Shown one piece after another: positions 44,193 to 52,733 of a stretch of DNA of 64,000 bases. The notes under the pieces were generated by a model, which saw nothing but the letters and a program-made list of their open reading frames with translations, made no database searches and was not told where the DNA came from. The stretch spans positions 1 to 64,000 of the forward strand of contig JACPRZ010000030.1 of assembly GCA_016193485.1 (NCBI GenBank). Direction: 5' to 3'. Each line of letters opens with the position of its first letter. Within the stretch, counting starts at the first letter, position 1. Position numbers and translations under genes: made by a program. This DNA is from Bacteroidota bacterium (GTDB taxonomy: Bacteria; Bacteroidota; Bacteroidia; JACPRZ01).

Positions 44193-45737
44193 ATGCCTAT
44201 CCATAAAAGCACCATCATTCTCTTTTCTTTTCTTGAAGGATTGGCTGTGATGTGCGTTGAACTCTTCGGAACTAAAATTTTTGCACCGTTTTTCGGAACA
44301 GCACTTCACGTATGGGCTTCGGTCATTGGAATGACGCTGATCTCCCTTTGTGCGGGTTACTATGTTGGCGGGAAATTATCGTTGAGTAAAAACTGTGAAA
44401 ACTTTTTACCTTATATTGTTTGGGGAGGTACGGTATTCTTCATGTTATTACCTCTGGCAGGTCCTTCCATTATTACTTTTTCGCTGAAAGCGGGCATATA
44501 TGCCGGAACTATAATTGCGGCTTCATTAGTGCTTTTCCCATCTTTGTTTTTCTTCGCCATGATCAATCCATTGCTGATAGCTGGTGCAAGGATGGAACCG
44601 GAACTTTCAGGAAAATCAACAGGCATAATTTATGCCGCCTCTGCCTCCGGGGCGATTATTGCTGCATTGATATTTGGTTTTATCCTCATTCCTGATTTTG
44701 GAATAAATTTACCAATATTTATTCTGACTGGCTGTTTTGGATTCGTGGTCATCGCGTTCTCTTTTGGAAACAAAAAGCCGATAACAACCTGCCTGGGCAT
44801 AATTCTCGTTGTAAGTGGAATCTCTGCTGTTTTGGCCAATCATTATAGCAATGAAAAATACAGGCAGCACCGGATTTGGTATGAGTCCGATGGTTTGCTC
44901 GGACAAGTTTCCGTTATTGACCATTATCATGACCGGCCAAACCGAATGCTTTATCTAAACGGTATTTCTCAGACCAATGAAGATATTGAATCCGGAATTT
45001 CAAACGGACTCTATGTGCATCGCATATCTGCTGCGAGCAGTTTTAAGCCGCCAGGCTCAAAGGCGTTGATCCTTGGAATGGGTGGCGGCAGTCTGGCAAA
45101 GGAATTTATTACCCTGGGATTCAAAACAGATATATGCGAGATTGACAGGAGAATGGCGAATGTCTCGGCTTCTTTTTTTGGGCTTGACACTTCAAAAATG
45201 AATATATTCATTGATGATGCCCGCCACTATATCAATATATGCCCTCATAAATACGACATAATTGTTTTTGATATTGCCCTCGGAGAAATTCAACCCTCCC
45301 ACCTTTTCACTACTGAAACTTTTGAGAATCTGAAAAAGTTAACTGCCCGTGATCAGGCATTTATTTTTTTTCATTATACCGACAGGGGATATGGAAGCCA
45401 GGCATCGCAATCCCTTTGCAAAACACTTCAATCATCCGGATTTGTCGTAAAAGAATTTATTCCCAAACCCGGTTTGGAAGATGACATTCTTTTTATTGCC
45501 ATGACTTCCCAACCCGATATGTCACAATTTATTCCCGACAGGCAGAATAAATGCTGTACCCTGTTTGGGAAGATGGAACTTCTTGTAGCCCTTCAATCTG
45601 TGCCTGTCAAGAATGCGTTGGTTCTCCAGGATGATAAACCTCTACTGGACATCATCAACAGTACAACCACTTTGTATTACAGGGAACTTGCCCTCAAAAA
45701 CCTTATTTTAAAACGGAGAACCGGGGAAAATTTCTAA
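44193..45737 (+). CDS. Membrane-fused spermidine-synthase-like protein, paralogue 2
   Basis: A 514-residue protein with the same layout as the gene at 37651. The membrane part (IILFSFLEGLAVMCVELFGTKIFAPFFG, GMTLISLCAGYYVGGKL; about 1-225) is followed by a Rossmann-type domain with ALILGMGGGSLAKEF, ICEIDRRMANVSASFFGL and IDDARHYIN. The N-terminal EGxxVMCxELxxxKxxAPxxG motif is shared by both paralogues. The catalytic acidic residue of true spermidine synthases is not obvious, so the aminopropyl transfer function is uncertain. It follows the giant T9SS protein by 41 nt and could be coexpressed with it. Confidence 0.85.
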   Translation: MPIHKSTIILFSFLEGLAVMCVELFGTKIFAPFFGTALHVWASVIGMTLISLCAGYYVGGKLSLSKNCENFLPYIVWGGTVFFMLLPLAGPSIITFSLKAGIYAGTIIAASLVLFPSLFFFAMINPLLIAGARMEPELSGKSTGIIYAASASGAIIAALIFGFILIPDFGINLPIFILTGCFGFVVIAFSFGNKKPITTCLGIILVVSGISAVLANHYSNEKYRQHRIWYESDGLLGQVSVIDHYHDRPNRMLYLNGISQTNEDIESGISNGLYVHRISAASSFKPPGSKALILGMGGGSLAKEFITLGFKTDICEIDRRMANVSASFFGLDTSKMNIFIDDARHYINICPHKYDIIVFDIALGEIQPSHLFTTETFENLKKLTARDQAFIFFHYTDRGYGSQASQSLCKTLQSSGFVVKEFIPKPGLEDDILFIAMTSQPDMSQFIPDRQNKCCTLFGKMELLVALQSVPVKNALVLQDDKPLLDIINSTTTLYYRELALKNLILKRRTGENF

Positions 45738-45788
45738 TGCTCTGCAGGAAAGCCATTCGTCTCATATCCCACGCATCAAAAACCGGGT

Positions 45789-45902
45789 AAGACGGTCTGT
45801 CTGGACCTAAACAATTACCTCGCGTCATCCGCCTGGCGCAGGGAGTATAGCCGCAGTCATACAGCGCTGTTCAGTCAAAACGGTATACCGTTATTCAGGT
45901 AG
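45789..45902 (+). pseudogene. C-terminal remnant of a third spermidine-synthase-like paralogue
   Basis: This 38-codon stretch without its own start reads KTVCLDLNNYLASSAWRREY, then SRSHTALFSQNGIPLFR and stop. It aligns without gaps to the C-terminus of the protein at 37651 (PCLDLSNYLASSVWRSEY, IRGHTSLLSQNGIPLFR), including the TAG stop. It is not in the ORF track. It is most similar to paralogue 1, although it lies directly behind paralogue 2. This suggests that a further copy was present and was deleted down to its tail, perhaps by recombination between tandem copies. Confidence 0.85.
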
Positions 45903-45977
45903 TGCGGATTATATGTACCTTTTTTTTACCTTTGTGCCTTATTGAATACCCAACGACTAACACTTAATCTTTATCAG

Positions 45978-46373
45978 ATGAAAACTTTATTACCCCTCTT
46001 TATTTTGCTGCTGGTTCTGACGGGCTGGTATTGTAAGCCCAAAGCCGGATCAGGCGGAAAAGCGAAATTATCGGTTCACTTCTATGAAAAAGATAAAGAC
46101 CCCGTATTTGAAGGCATTATTTATATTAAATATAACGCTACAACCTTCCCGGGAACTGACCCTTCGGTATATGATGAATTTCAAGTGACCGATTACGGTG
46201 CAAAAGTGATTTTTGAAAACCTCCGCCAGGGAGAATATTACCTGTATGGAATCAAGGTACAGGATACCGTTGAAGGCGGCACTTACTATAAAATTGATAA
46301 CCGCATAGGTGAAAGGGAAGTGGTTATTCATGAAGATAAATATTGCGATTTAGGAACGGATTGTTCCGAATAA
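45978..46373 (+). CDS. Small exported protein, unknown
   Basis: A 131-residue product from the ATG at 45978. The track start at 45942 lies only 7 nt after a TACCTTTG -7 box (45927-45934), so the later start, which opens directly into the signal peptide MKTLLPLFILLLVLTGW, is preferred. A Cys follows (WYCKPK), possibly a non-standard lipobox. The mature part looks like a carboxypeptidase-regulatory-like or transthyretin-like beta domain (GKAKLSVHFYEKDKDPVFEGIIYIKYN ... VIFENLRQGEYYLYGIKVQD), which is often found in surface proteins. The exact function is unknown. Confidence 0.65.
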   Translation: MKTLLPLFILLLVLTGWYCKPKAGSGGKAKLSVHFYEKDKDPVFEGIIYIKYNATTFPGTDPSVYDEFQVTDYGAKVIFENLRQGEYYLYGIKVQDTVEGGTYYKIDNRIGEREVVIHEDKYCDLGTDCSE

Positions 46374-46395
46374 TACCACAGATTATTATCGTTAT

Positions 46396-48726
46396 GTGAA
46401 ATCAATATACTGTTTTTTCTTTTATCATGACGCATTTGGTCATGATGCTGACAGTAATCGTCAGCATTTTTTTTCTTTTGTTCTTTCCATTTGTTTTTTC
46501 ATCCCCCCTTGTGGGGGAATGAGGGGGGCTGCTCAACCACATTTCATCAGGGCATCTTCAATCGTGTTTGAAAAAAACGGATCCCCGCTGAAAAACCCCT
46601 GGGCGGGCGGAATTAACTTCGCGCAGTTTTCGAAAATTGATCTCAATCTTGACGGCATCAGCGACCTCTTCGTATTCGACCGCAGCGGCAATAAGGTAAC
46701 CTGTTTTTTGAACAACGGGACGCCCGACAGCGTTGATTATTCACATGCGCCTGAGTATGAATCACGATTCCCGCGCCTGCATGACTGGGCGCTTTTGCGC
46801 GACTATAATTGCGATGGCAAAGTTGATATTTTTTCCTACTCCAATGCCGGTTTCAGCGTTTGGAAAAATACTTCGGATATAACTAACGGTCTGCAATTTA
46901 CCCTCGATACCGCCAATATGTATTTTCTCGGTTTCTGGCGGGTTGCCTCGGATTTCGGATATGGCACATATAATCTTTATGTCAGTTTAGTTGATATTCC
47001 TGCAATCTCCGATATGGATAACGATGGCGATCTTGACATTCTCACCTTTGGCGTGGCAGGCACCATGGTTGAATTTCACCGCAACAAATCAATGGAGTTA
47101 TTCGGCAATTGCGACAGTTTGAAATATGAGTTCGTTTCCGGCTGCTGGGGAAATTTCAGCGAAAACGGACTTGACAATACCCTTTCCTACCCGGTGATCT
47201 GTAAAAGCGGTAATATCCCCCCCCTATATGATTTTTCAGATCAAACCGTTCATACCGGCTCAACCATTCTTGCCTTTGATATTGACTGCGATTCGGATAA
47301 CGAAATAGCGCTTGGCGATGTCTCATTCGGCAACCTTGTGCTCGCAGTGAACGGGGGTTCGGTCGCTAATGCCCAGGTTACCGGGCATGACTATAATTTC
47401 CCCTCTTACGATGTGCCGGTTGACCTGAGAATATTTCCGGGAGCGTTTTACCTGGATATGAACAATGATTCCCTGCGCGACCTTGTGGTCAGCCCGAATG
47501 TGCGGAATGTATCGGAAAACTTTAATTCTGTACTCTTTTACAGCAATACGGGTTCTGACTGCTCCCCGCAGTTTTCTTACCGGAAAAGTAACCTCCTCCA
47601 GGATGAAATGCTCGACCTGGGTGAAGGTTCGTATCCCGTTTTTTTTGATTTTAATGCTGACGGACTTGAAGATATTCTCATCGGAAATTACGGCTATTAC
47701 GCAATCTCCGGAGGGTATCCTTCAAAAATTGCAGCGCTGAAAAATACAGGAACCGCTTCCTCCCCTCAATTTGAAGTGGATACACTTGATTATGCCGGGC
47801 TTGGCTCACTTGGTCTGAGCAATATTTATCCGGCACCCGGAGATCTGGATGGCGATGGTGATGAAGATCTCCTTGCAGGTGTACGCGATGGATACCTGGT
47901 TTACTTTCAGAACACGGCCGGTACCGGCAATCCCGCCAATTTTCAGTTTGCGCAAACCGATTACCAGGGAATTGATGTCGGGAATTTCGCTGCACCACAG
48001 ATCATTGACCTTGACGGTGACGGACTATCGGACCTTGTTATAGGTGAACAGAACGGAAACCTTAATTATTACAGGAATACAGGAAGTGCATCAGCGCCCG
48101 TATTTACGCTTCAGACCGATTCTCTCGGAAAAGTAAAAACCACTTCGCAGATGGCGATACAGGGCTATTCATCGCCCTATTTTTATTATGATGATTCGGG
48201 ACAGTTGAAACTGATCTGCGGCACAGAAGACGGGTACCTCCGGTTTTATGATAATATTTCAGGAAACCTGAACGGAGAGTTTGACATGATCACACCGGCA
48301 CTTGATTCAATTTCTGAGGGCTACCGCACAAGAATCCATTGCAGCGACATCAATAATGACGGCAAAGCCGATATGGTAATAGGCAATTACAGGGGGGGTA
48401 TCGCGCTCTACTTCGGTGATACCCTGATAACTGCCGTCAGGGGTACTCCAATTGAAACAAATCAGATTACCGTAAACGCATTCCATTTTCCGGGAGAAAT
48501 GGATATCATCCTGCCCGGATCTTTTGACGTTAAAGGATTACACCTTACTTTTTTTGATTTGTCGGGGCGGGAAGTTGCTTCTTATCCTGATCTTACCGGA
48601 ATGGTAATAAATTACGGTAAATCGGTACACATCCGGATCAGAAATATTAGTTTTACATCCGGAATTTATTTAGGGAGATTGCTTTCAGAGACGTTTGTGT
48701 TGCGCTTCCGCATTACCGGATATTGA
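46396..48726 (+). CDS. FG-GAP/VCBS-repeat secreted protein with T9SS-like tail
   Basis: A 776-residue protein with several FG-GAP/VCBS-type calcium-binding repeats: KIDLNLDGISDLFVFDRSGN, DYNCDGKVDIFSY, DMDNDGDLDILTFG, DFNADGLEDILIGN, PAPGDLDGDGDEDLLAG, DLDGDGLSDLVIGE and DINNDGKADMVIG. The last 90 residues look like a T9SS type A tail (LHLTFFDLSGREVASY, ISFTSGIYLGRL). The N-terminus is odd. The GTG at 46396 opens a signal-like segment, but a double hairpin with eight T lies inside it (46425-46474), and the cleavage region PPCGGMRGAAQ is encoded by a C/G palindrome. The true start is therefore uncertain; it may be a non-ATG start within or after the hairpins. Confidence 0.8.
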   Translation: MKSIYCFFFYHDAFGHDADSNRQHFFSFVLSICFFIPPCGGMRGAAQPHFIRASSIVFEKNGSPLKNPWAGGINFAQFSKIDLNLDGISDLFVFDRSGNKVTCFLNNGTPDSVDYSHAPEYESRFPRLHDWALLRDYNCDGKVDIFSYSNAGFSVWKNTSDITNGLQFTLDTANMYFLGFWRVASDFGYGTYNLYVSLVDIPAISDMDNDGDLDILTFGVAGTMVEFHRNKSMELFGNCDSLKYEFVSGCWGNFSENGLDNTLSYPVICKSGNIPPLYDFSDQTVHTGSTILAFDIDCDSDNEIALGDVSFGNLVLAVNGGSVANAQVTGHDYNFPSYDVPVDLRIFPGAFYLDMNNDSLRDLVVSPNVRNVSENFNSVLFYSNTGSDCSPQFSYRKSNLLQDEMLDLGEGSYPVFFDFNADGLEDILIGNYGYYAISGGYPSKIAALKNTGTASSPQFEVDTLDYAGLGSLGLSNIYPAPGDLDGDGDEDLLAGVRDGYLVYFQNTAGTGNPANFQFAQTDYQGIDVGNFAAPQIIDLDGDGLSDLVIGEQNGNLNYYRNTGSASAPVFTLQTDSLGKVKTTSQMAIQGYSSPYFYYDDSGQLKLICGTEDGYLRFYDNISGNLNGEFDMITPALDSISEGYRTRIHCSDINNDGKADMVIGNYRGGIALYFGDTLITAVRGTPIETNQITVNAFHFPGEMDIILPGSFDVKGLHLTFFDLSGREVASYPDLTGMVINYGKSVHIRIRNISFTSGIYLGRLLSETFVLRFRITGY
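46445..46474 (+). terminator. Rho-independent-type hairpin with T-run
   Basis: ATGCTGAC, 7-nt loop, GTCAGCAT, then a run of eight T. It is immediately preceded by another hairpin (TCATGAC...GTCATGA, 46425-46445). It lies 72 nt after the stop of the small exported protein gene, and so would terminate that transcript, but it also lies within the ORF assigned to the FG-GAP protein. Confidence 0.6.
46503..46534 (+). repeat. C/G-block palindrome in the signal-peptide region of the FG-GAP protein
   Basis: CCCCCCTTGTGGGGGAATGA followed by GGGGGGCTGCTCAA. Nearly the same layout as 8272-8305 in an unrelated secreted protein, and translated in the same frame as PPCGGMRGAAQ. Confidence 0.75.
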
Positions 48727-48860
48727 CCATTGTATATTTTTCCTAAATTTATCCCCCTTTTTTTATGCTGATCTGAATGATTTGCCTGCCCCGACCGAAG
48801 CGTCAAGGAAAAATCATTCAGCGTCAGTATACAATTAAGGATTATAATTTCAGGCGCTTT

Positions 48861-50627
48861 ATGAAGATCAGATTTACCATAGGCAAGAAAATCGGCACCG
48901 GCTTCGGGGTCCTGATATTTCTGACAATGGTGATTTTCATCCTTACTCTTTTAACCCTCAATGAAAGCCGCAGGATCAATGATGAAATCACAAAAATATA
49001 TAACCCGTCCGTTGATTTACTTGAAGACCTGAACCTCCTGGTTGTCCGCTCAAAAATGCTGATCAATAACTGGGTTTTTATCCAGCGCAGCGATGATCAT
49101 GAAGAAAAGAAACAACTCCGCCAATTGGTCGACACATTATACGCTGAAAAAAGGAAAGAATTAGAGGCGATTGCAAAGGTCTGGAAAAAGGATGAGAAGG
49201 AACGGCTTAAAGAAATATTCATCGAAGTTGACAACCTGTTCCTGATGTACACTGATATTATGGGAAAACTTATTTCATTTCAGTCCTATGAAGATGCGAT
49301 GATCGTATTCTGGGTGCGACCCATGGTAGAAGGGGGGGAAGTTGATATGCAATGCAACAAGATCCTGAAAAACCTCGGGGAACTGATAGCGATCCAGCAG
49401 AAAAACACTTATTCTGTCAGCGATAAAATGATAGAGGCGTTCAATAACCTCCAGTTCGTGGTGCGCAATCTTGGCATTGCCCTCCTGATCGGCAGCATAA
49501 TCATTGCCGTACTCACCGTAAGAACCATTGTAAAACCCGTGCAGGAAGTAAAGGGAATGCTGCTCCGGCTCGGCAAAGGAATCATACCCGAAAAGCGCGT
49601 ACAGAAAAGCACCGATGAAATCGGGGACATGTCGGAAGCGCTGAACCAACTGATAGACGGGTTTAAACGCACTACCGGATTCGCCCATGAGGTAGGGAGC
49701 GGAAACTTTGAATCGGTGTACCAGCCGCTTAGCGAATTCGATACCCTCGGCCATGCCCTGCTGAAGATGAGGCATGAACTTCATGAAACCGAAAAAATAT
49801 TGGAACAGAAAGTTATTGAACGCACCGAAGAAGTGGTACGTCAGAAAGAAGAGATACAGCGGAAAAACGAAGAGATTTTCGCCAGCATCAGGTATGCCAA
49901 ACGGATCCAGGAAGCGATCCTTCCCCCGGAAGACATGGTCAACCGCCTGGTTCCGAATTCATTTATTTTTTACCGGCCTAAAGATATTGTAAGCGGTGAC
50001 TTTTTCTGGGTTGAAAAGAAAGAGGGCAAGGTATTTTTTGCCGCGGTTGATTGTACCGGTCACGGTGTGCCGGGCGCCTTCATGTCAATTGTTGGCCATG
50101 ACATGCTGCAGGAGTCGCTGGCGCGGCTCCCCGACCCGACACCCGCTGTTCTGCTTGACGAACTCAATAAAGGTGTCTGCAACACCCTGCACACAACTTT
50201 TGATGAACATCATGTAAAAGACGGTATGGATGTTGCGCTCTGTTCCATTGATTTCGCCACTAAAATCCTTCAGTTCGCAGGCGCCTATAATCCTTTGTAT
50301 CTTGTGCGTGGTATTGACGTAAACACTTATGAAGCCGATCGTTTCCCCATTGGCGGTGATTTATATAATCCGAACCGCCATTTTACAAACATTACAATCC
50401 AACTGGAAGAGAACGATACAATTTATGTTTTCTCAGACGGCTATGAAGATCAGTTCGGTGGGAAAAAGGGAAAGAAATTCATGGCAAAACGTTTCCGCAA
50501 CATGCTCCTCGATATAAACTACCTGCCCATGCACCGCCAGCGGGAATACATAGAAAAGAACTTCGAAAGCTGGAAAGGACATCACGAACAAACCGATGAC
50601 ATCTGCGTGATCGGAGTCAGGATTTGA
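48861..50627 (+). CDS. SpoIIE/PP2C-type phosphatase with membrane sensor and HAMP domain
   Basis: From the ATG at 48861 (MKIRFTIGKKIGTGFGVLIF) the product has 588 residues; the track start at 48777 adds a basic leader without support. TM1 (about 12-35) is followed by a four-helix-bundle-like extracytoplasmic sensor, TM2 (LGIALLIGSIIIAVLTVRTIV, about 200-220) and a HAMP domain. A coiled coil follows (LEQKVIERTEEVVRQKEEIQRKNEEI), then a SpoIIE domain with RPKDIVSGDFFWVE, AAVDCTGHGVPGAFMS, IYVFSDGYEDQFGG and TDDICVIGVRI, the metal-binding Asp positions of PP2C. It probably dephosphorylates an anti-sigma-antagonist-type partner or a similar substrate. No partner gene is adjacent. Confidence 0.92.
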   Translation: MKIRFTIGKKIGTGFGVLIFLTMVIFILTLLTLNESRRINDEITKIYNPSVDLLEDLNLLVVRSKMLINNWVFIQRSDDHEEKKQLRQLVDTLYAEKRKELEAIAKVWKKDEKERLKEIFIEVDNLFLMYTDIMGKLISFQSYEDAMIVFWVRPMVEGGEVDMQCNKILKNLGELIAIQQKNTYSVSDKMIEAFNNLQFVVRNLGIALLIGSIIIAVLTVRTIVKPVQEVKGMLLRLGKGIIPEKRVQKSTDEIGDMSEALNQLIDGFKRTTGFAHEVGSGNFESVYQPLSEFDTLGHALLKMRHELHETEKILEQKVIERTEEVVRQKEEIQRKNEEIFASIRYAKRIQEAILPPEDMVNRLVPNSFIFYRPKDIVSGDFFWVEKKEGKVFFAAVDCTGHGVPGAFMSIVGHDMLQESLARLPDPTPAVLLDELNKGVCNTLHTTFDEHHVKDGMDVALCSIDFATKILQFAGAYNPLYLVRGIDVNTYEADRFPIGGDLYNPNRHFTNITIQLEENDTIYVFSDGYEDQFGGKKGKKFMAKRFRNMLLDINYLPMHRQREYIEKNFESWKGHHEQTDDICVIGVRI

Positions 50628-50674
50628 AAGGAGTATTAGTGATGATACTGTCCACGGGATAATTCCGGATTTTT

Positions 50675-51370
50675 TTACTGGTTTATCTCAATAAACCTCT
50701 GAATGTCTTTTGTCCTGCCGAAGACCACGATCGTATCGGTAGCATAAAGTACCGTTGAATGGCCGGGTACGCCCATGATGTGCTGTTCTTTTACCACTTC
50801 ACCGTTGCGTTTCATTTCCATCTCGCGCTTGATGGTGATGAGGTTGAGATGATATTTATCGCGCAGGTTGATTTCCCCCAAGTTGCGGTTAACAATTTCG
50901 GTAGGTGTTTTTATTTCTACTATTTCATGGCCATCGGGAAGTTCAAGGAATGATCCGATGCTTGGGTTGATCAGCCGCTCGGCTACAGCCATTCCTACCG
51001 TTTCTTCAGGTGAAAGGATTTCCGTAACGCCCGCCTTTTCAAGGATCCTCCGCTGGTACGGACTGTTGGCGCGGGCTATAATCCTTTTCACTTTCAGGTC
51101 TATCAGGTGCATAGTACAAAGGATCAGCGCTTCAAAATTATCTCCTATGGATACTACCACTGCATCCATGTCCTGTATCTTCTGCGCCTTGATCGTCCTT
51201 ATATCAGTGGCATCAAGCGCTACCGCAAAAGCGACTTCTTCTTTGATGGACTCCACCTTTTCTTCATCTATGTCTATGGCAATAACCTGTCCGCCTTTTT
51301 TGGAAAGTTCCCTGGCAATGGCAGTGCCGAAAAGACCAAGGCCGATAACCGCAAATTTATTTAATGTCAT
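50675..51370 (-). CDS. TrkA/KtrA-type potassium channel regulatory protein
   Basis: A 231-residue cytoplasmic RCK protein. RCK_N has the nucleotide loop FAVIGLGLFGTAIARELSKKG (6-26), the acidic strand end VIAIDIDEEKVE and VVVSIGDNFEALILCTMHL. RCK_C begins around residue 145 (HEIVEIKTPTEIVNRNLGEINLRDKYHLNLITIKR). Such proteins gate K+ transporters of the Trk/Ktr type in response to nucleotides. No membrane subunit lies next to it. It is convergent with the SpoIIE phosphatase gene and upstream of no other gene. Confidence 0.92.
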   Translation of the reverse strand: MTLNKFAVIGLGLFGTAIARELSKKGGQVIAIDIDEEKVESIKEEVAFAVALDATDIRTIKAQKIQDMDAVVVSIGDNFEALILCTMHLIDLKVKRIIARANSPYQRRILEKAGVTEILSPEETVGMAVAERLINPSIGSFLELPDGHEIVEIKTPTEIVNRNLGEINLRDKYHLNLITIKREMEMKRNGEVVKEQHIMGVPGHSTVLYATDTIVVFGRTKDIQRFIEINQ

Positions 51371-51396
51371 GGCAGGAAGAAAAACAAGAGGGCAAA

Positions 51397-51423
51397 GCCC
51401 CGCACATAGTTTATGTGCGGGGC
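51397..51423 (-). terminator. Strong GC hairpin downstream of the YfiR-like gene
   Basis: GCCCCGCACATA pairs perfectly with TATGTGCGGGGC around a 3-nt loop. It lies 28 nt after the stop of the minus-strand YfiR gene and just before the TrkA gene start, and is followed on the minus strand by TTTGCCCTCTTGTTTTT. It probably separates the two transcripts. Confidence 0.65.
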
Positions 51424-51451
51424 AAAGATATGATTTTACTTTTTACATGAG

Positions 51452-51967
51452 TCATCCCACAAGAAAACCCAAACTGATCAACTGTGCGGGGACTTTTAAT
51501 TTGTTTTTTTCAATGGCTGTTTTATTGATGTCGAATTTTAACTGGTCATCTTCAAGTGTTACGAAACTGAAGTGAGCGCCTTTCCTGGCAAGTCCTTCCC
51601 TTTCGCACACTACAAGTACAGGTTTTCCGTCAACAAGCGGGGCAAGCGCTTTGAGCAATGCACTTTTAGCCGATACCACATATACCAACTGACAGGATAA
51701 AGCATCCTGCTCTGTTAAGAGTTTTTTTACTACGATGGTTTTACCAAGTACTTTTTTTGTTCTTGCGAGTGTTTCAAGTTCATTGAGGATGGGCGAATCG
51801 CCATACACGCCAACCGTAAACTGGTTGTTCATGGTCTGAGGCCATTCGATATATTTCATAAAATTATAGACAAAGAGTGTGTACGCCCTGTAATCAATAT
51901 CCTGTGCAATTGTTTTCTGAGATTGTATTGATAAAAACAGGAATAGTATAAAAACCGGTAATTTCAT
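51452..51967 (-). CDS. YfiR-family (DUF4154) periplasmic protein
   Basis: A 171-residue exported protein with signal peptide (LFLFLSIQSQKTIAQ). The YfiR/DUF4154 pattern is visible: YTLFVYNFMKYIEWP, FTVGVYGDSPILNELETLA, CQLVYVVSAKS, GKPVLVVCEREG, and LKFDINKTAIEKNKLKVPAQLISLG at the end. In Pseudomonas, YfiR represses a diguanylate cyclase from the periplasm. In Bacteroidota the role is not established, and no cyclase gene is adjacent here. Confidence 0.88.
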   Translation of the reverse strand: MKLPVFILFLFLSIQSQKTIAQDIDYRAYTLFVYNFMKYIEWPQTMNNQFTVGVYGDSPILNELETLARTKKVLGKTIVVKKLLTEQDALSCQLVYVVSAKSALLKALAPLVDGKPVLVVCEREGLARKGAHFSFVTLEDDQLKFDINKTAIEKNKLKVPAQLISLGFLVG

Positions 51968-51987
51968 TTTTGTTACTGTGCGGGTAT

Positions 51988-52023
51988 AGGGGATATGGGG
52001 ATATGGGGATATGGGAATATGGG
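51988..52023. repeat. Short tandem repeat GGGGATAT
   Basis: AGGGGATATGGGGATATGGG continues with ATATGGGAATATGGGAATTC: four to five degenerate 8-9-bp units in the spacer between the YfiR and EF-P genes. No coding role. Confidence 0.7.
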
Positions 52024-52071
52024 AATTCCCTTATTTTCTTATACCCGAATATTTATTTACTCATTTATTAA

Positions 52072-52632
52072 TTATTTAGCCCTTTCTGAATATTCAGACG
52101 TGCGCGTATCAATCCGCACGCGTTCGCCCTGGCTGATAAAAAGAGGCACGTTGACCATGGCGCCTGTTTCCAGTTTTGCCGGTTTGAGAGCCCGTGTTGA
52201 TGTATCACCGCGTAAACCCGGTTCGGTATAAACCACCTCAAGGTCAACAAAAGGAGGCAGTTCAACGGCAACCGGTATTTCGCTTTCAAATGAGATGTTA
52301 AGGACGATGCCCTCTTTGAGAAAACCTGTTTTATCTCCTATAATGGAAACCGGCAGAGAAATCTGTTCAAACGATTCGGGGTCCATGCAGAATATTTCAT
52401 CTGCCGATGAATAGAGATACTGCATCTGTTTGATTTCAATACGTACAAAATCCACCTTTTCACCGGAACGGAATTTATACTCAACGAGCCGGCCTGTTTT
52501 CAGGTTGCGCATTTTTGCCTGGAAAAAAGCATGTTTGTTGCCGGGGTTGCGGAACTGCAATTCAATGATCTGGCAAAGGTCGTTGTTGAACCGGATTACT
52601 TTTCCTGTGCTTAAATCCTGTGTAGTCGCCAT
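52072..52632 (-). CDS. efp: Translation elongation factor P
   Basis: Rescues ribosomes stalled at polyproline stretches. From the ATG at 52632 (MATTQDLSTGKVIRF) the product has 186 residues and all three EF-P domains: KOW-like N-terminal domain, then LPPFVDLEVVYTEPGLRGDTSTRALKPAKLETGAMVNVPLFISQGERVRIDTRTSEYSER, the highly conserved C-terminal signature. The track start at 52722 adds a leader that homologues lack. The tip loop reads NPGNKHAFF, so the residue aligned with the modified Lys34 of E. coli (PGKGQA) is Asn. Lysylation of EpmA type is thus unlikely. PPP-rich surface proteins in this window would make EF-P activity relevant. Confidence 0.95.
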   Translation of the reverse strand: MATTQDLSTGKVIRFNNDLCQIIELQFRNPGNKHAFFQAKMRNLKTGRLVEYKFRSGEKVDFVRIEIKQMQYLYSSADEIFCMDPESFEQISLPVSIIGDKTGFLKEGIVLNISFESEIPVAVELPPFVDLEVVYTEPGLRGDTSTRALKPAKLETGAMVNVPLFISQGERVRIDTRTSEYSERAK

Positions 52633-52733
52633 AATTATCAATTTATATAAACTCGCAAATTTAACGAAGTTTAACAATCGCTGCTTTATCTGCCGGATAA
52701 TATTCGTATTTTCGCAATCCAAAATTTACCGGC

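Noticed and set aside
50868-51575. 235-residue ORF on the plus strand
   Set aside because: Antisense to the TrkA-type gene and the YfiR-like gene, running across the hairpin between them.
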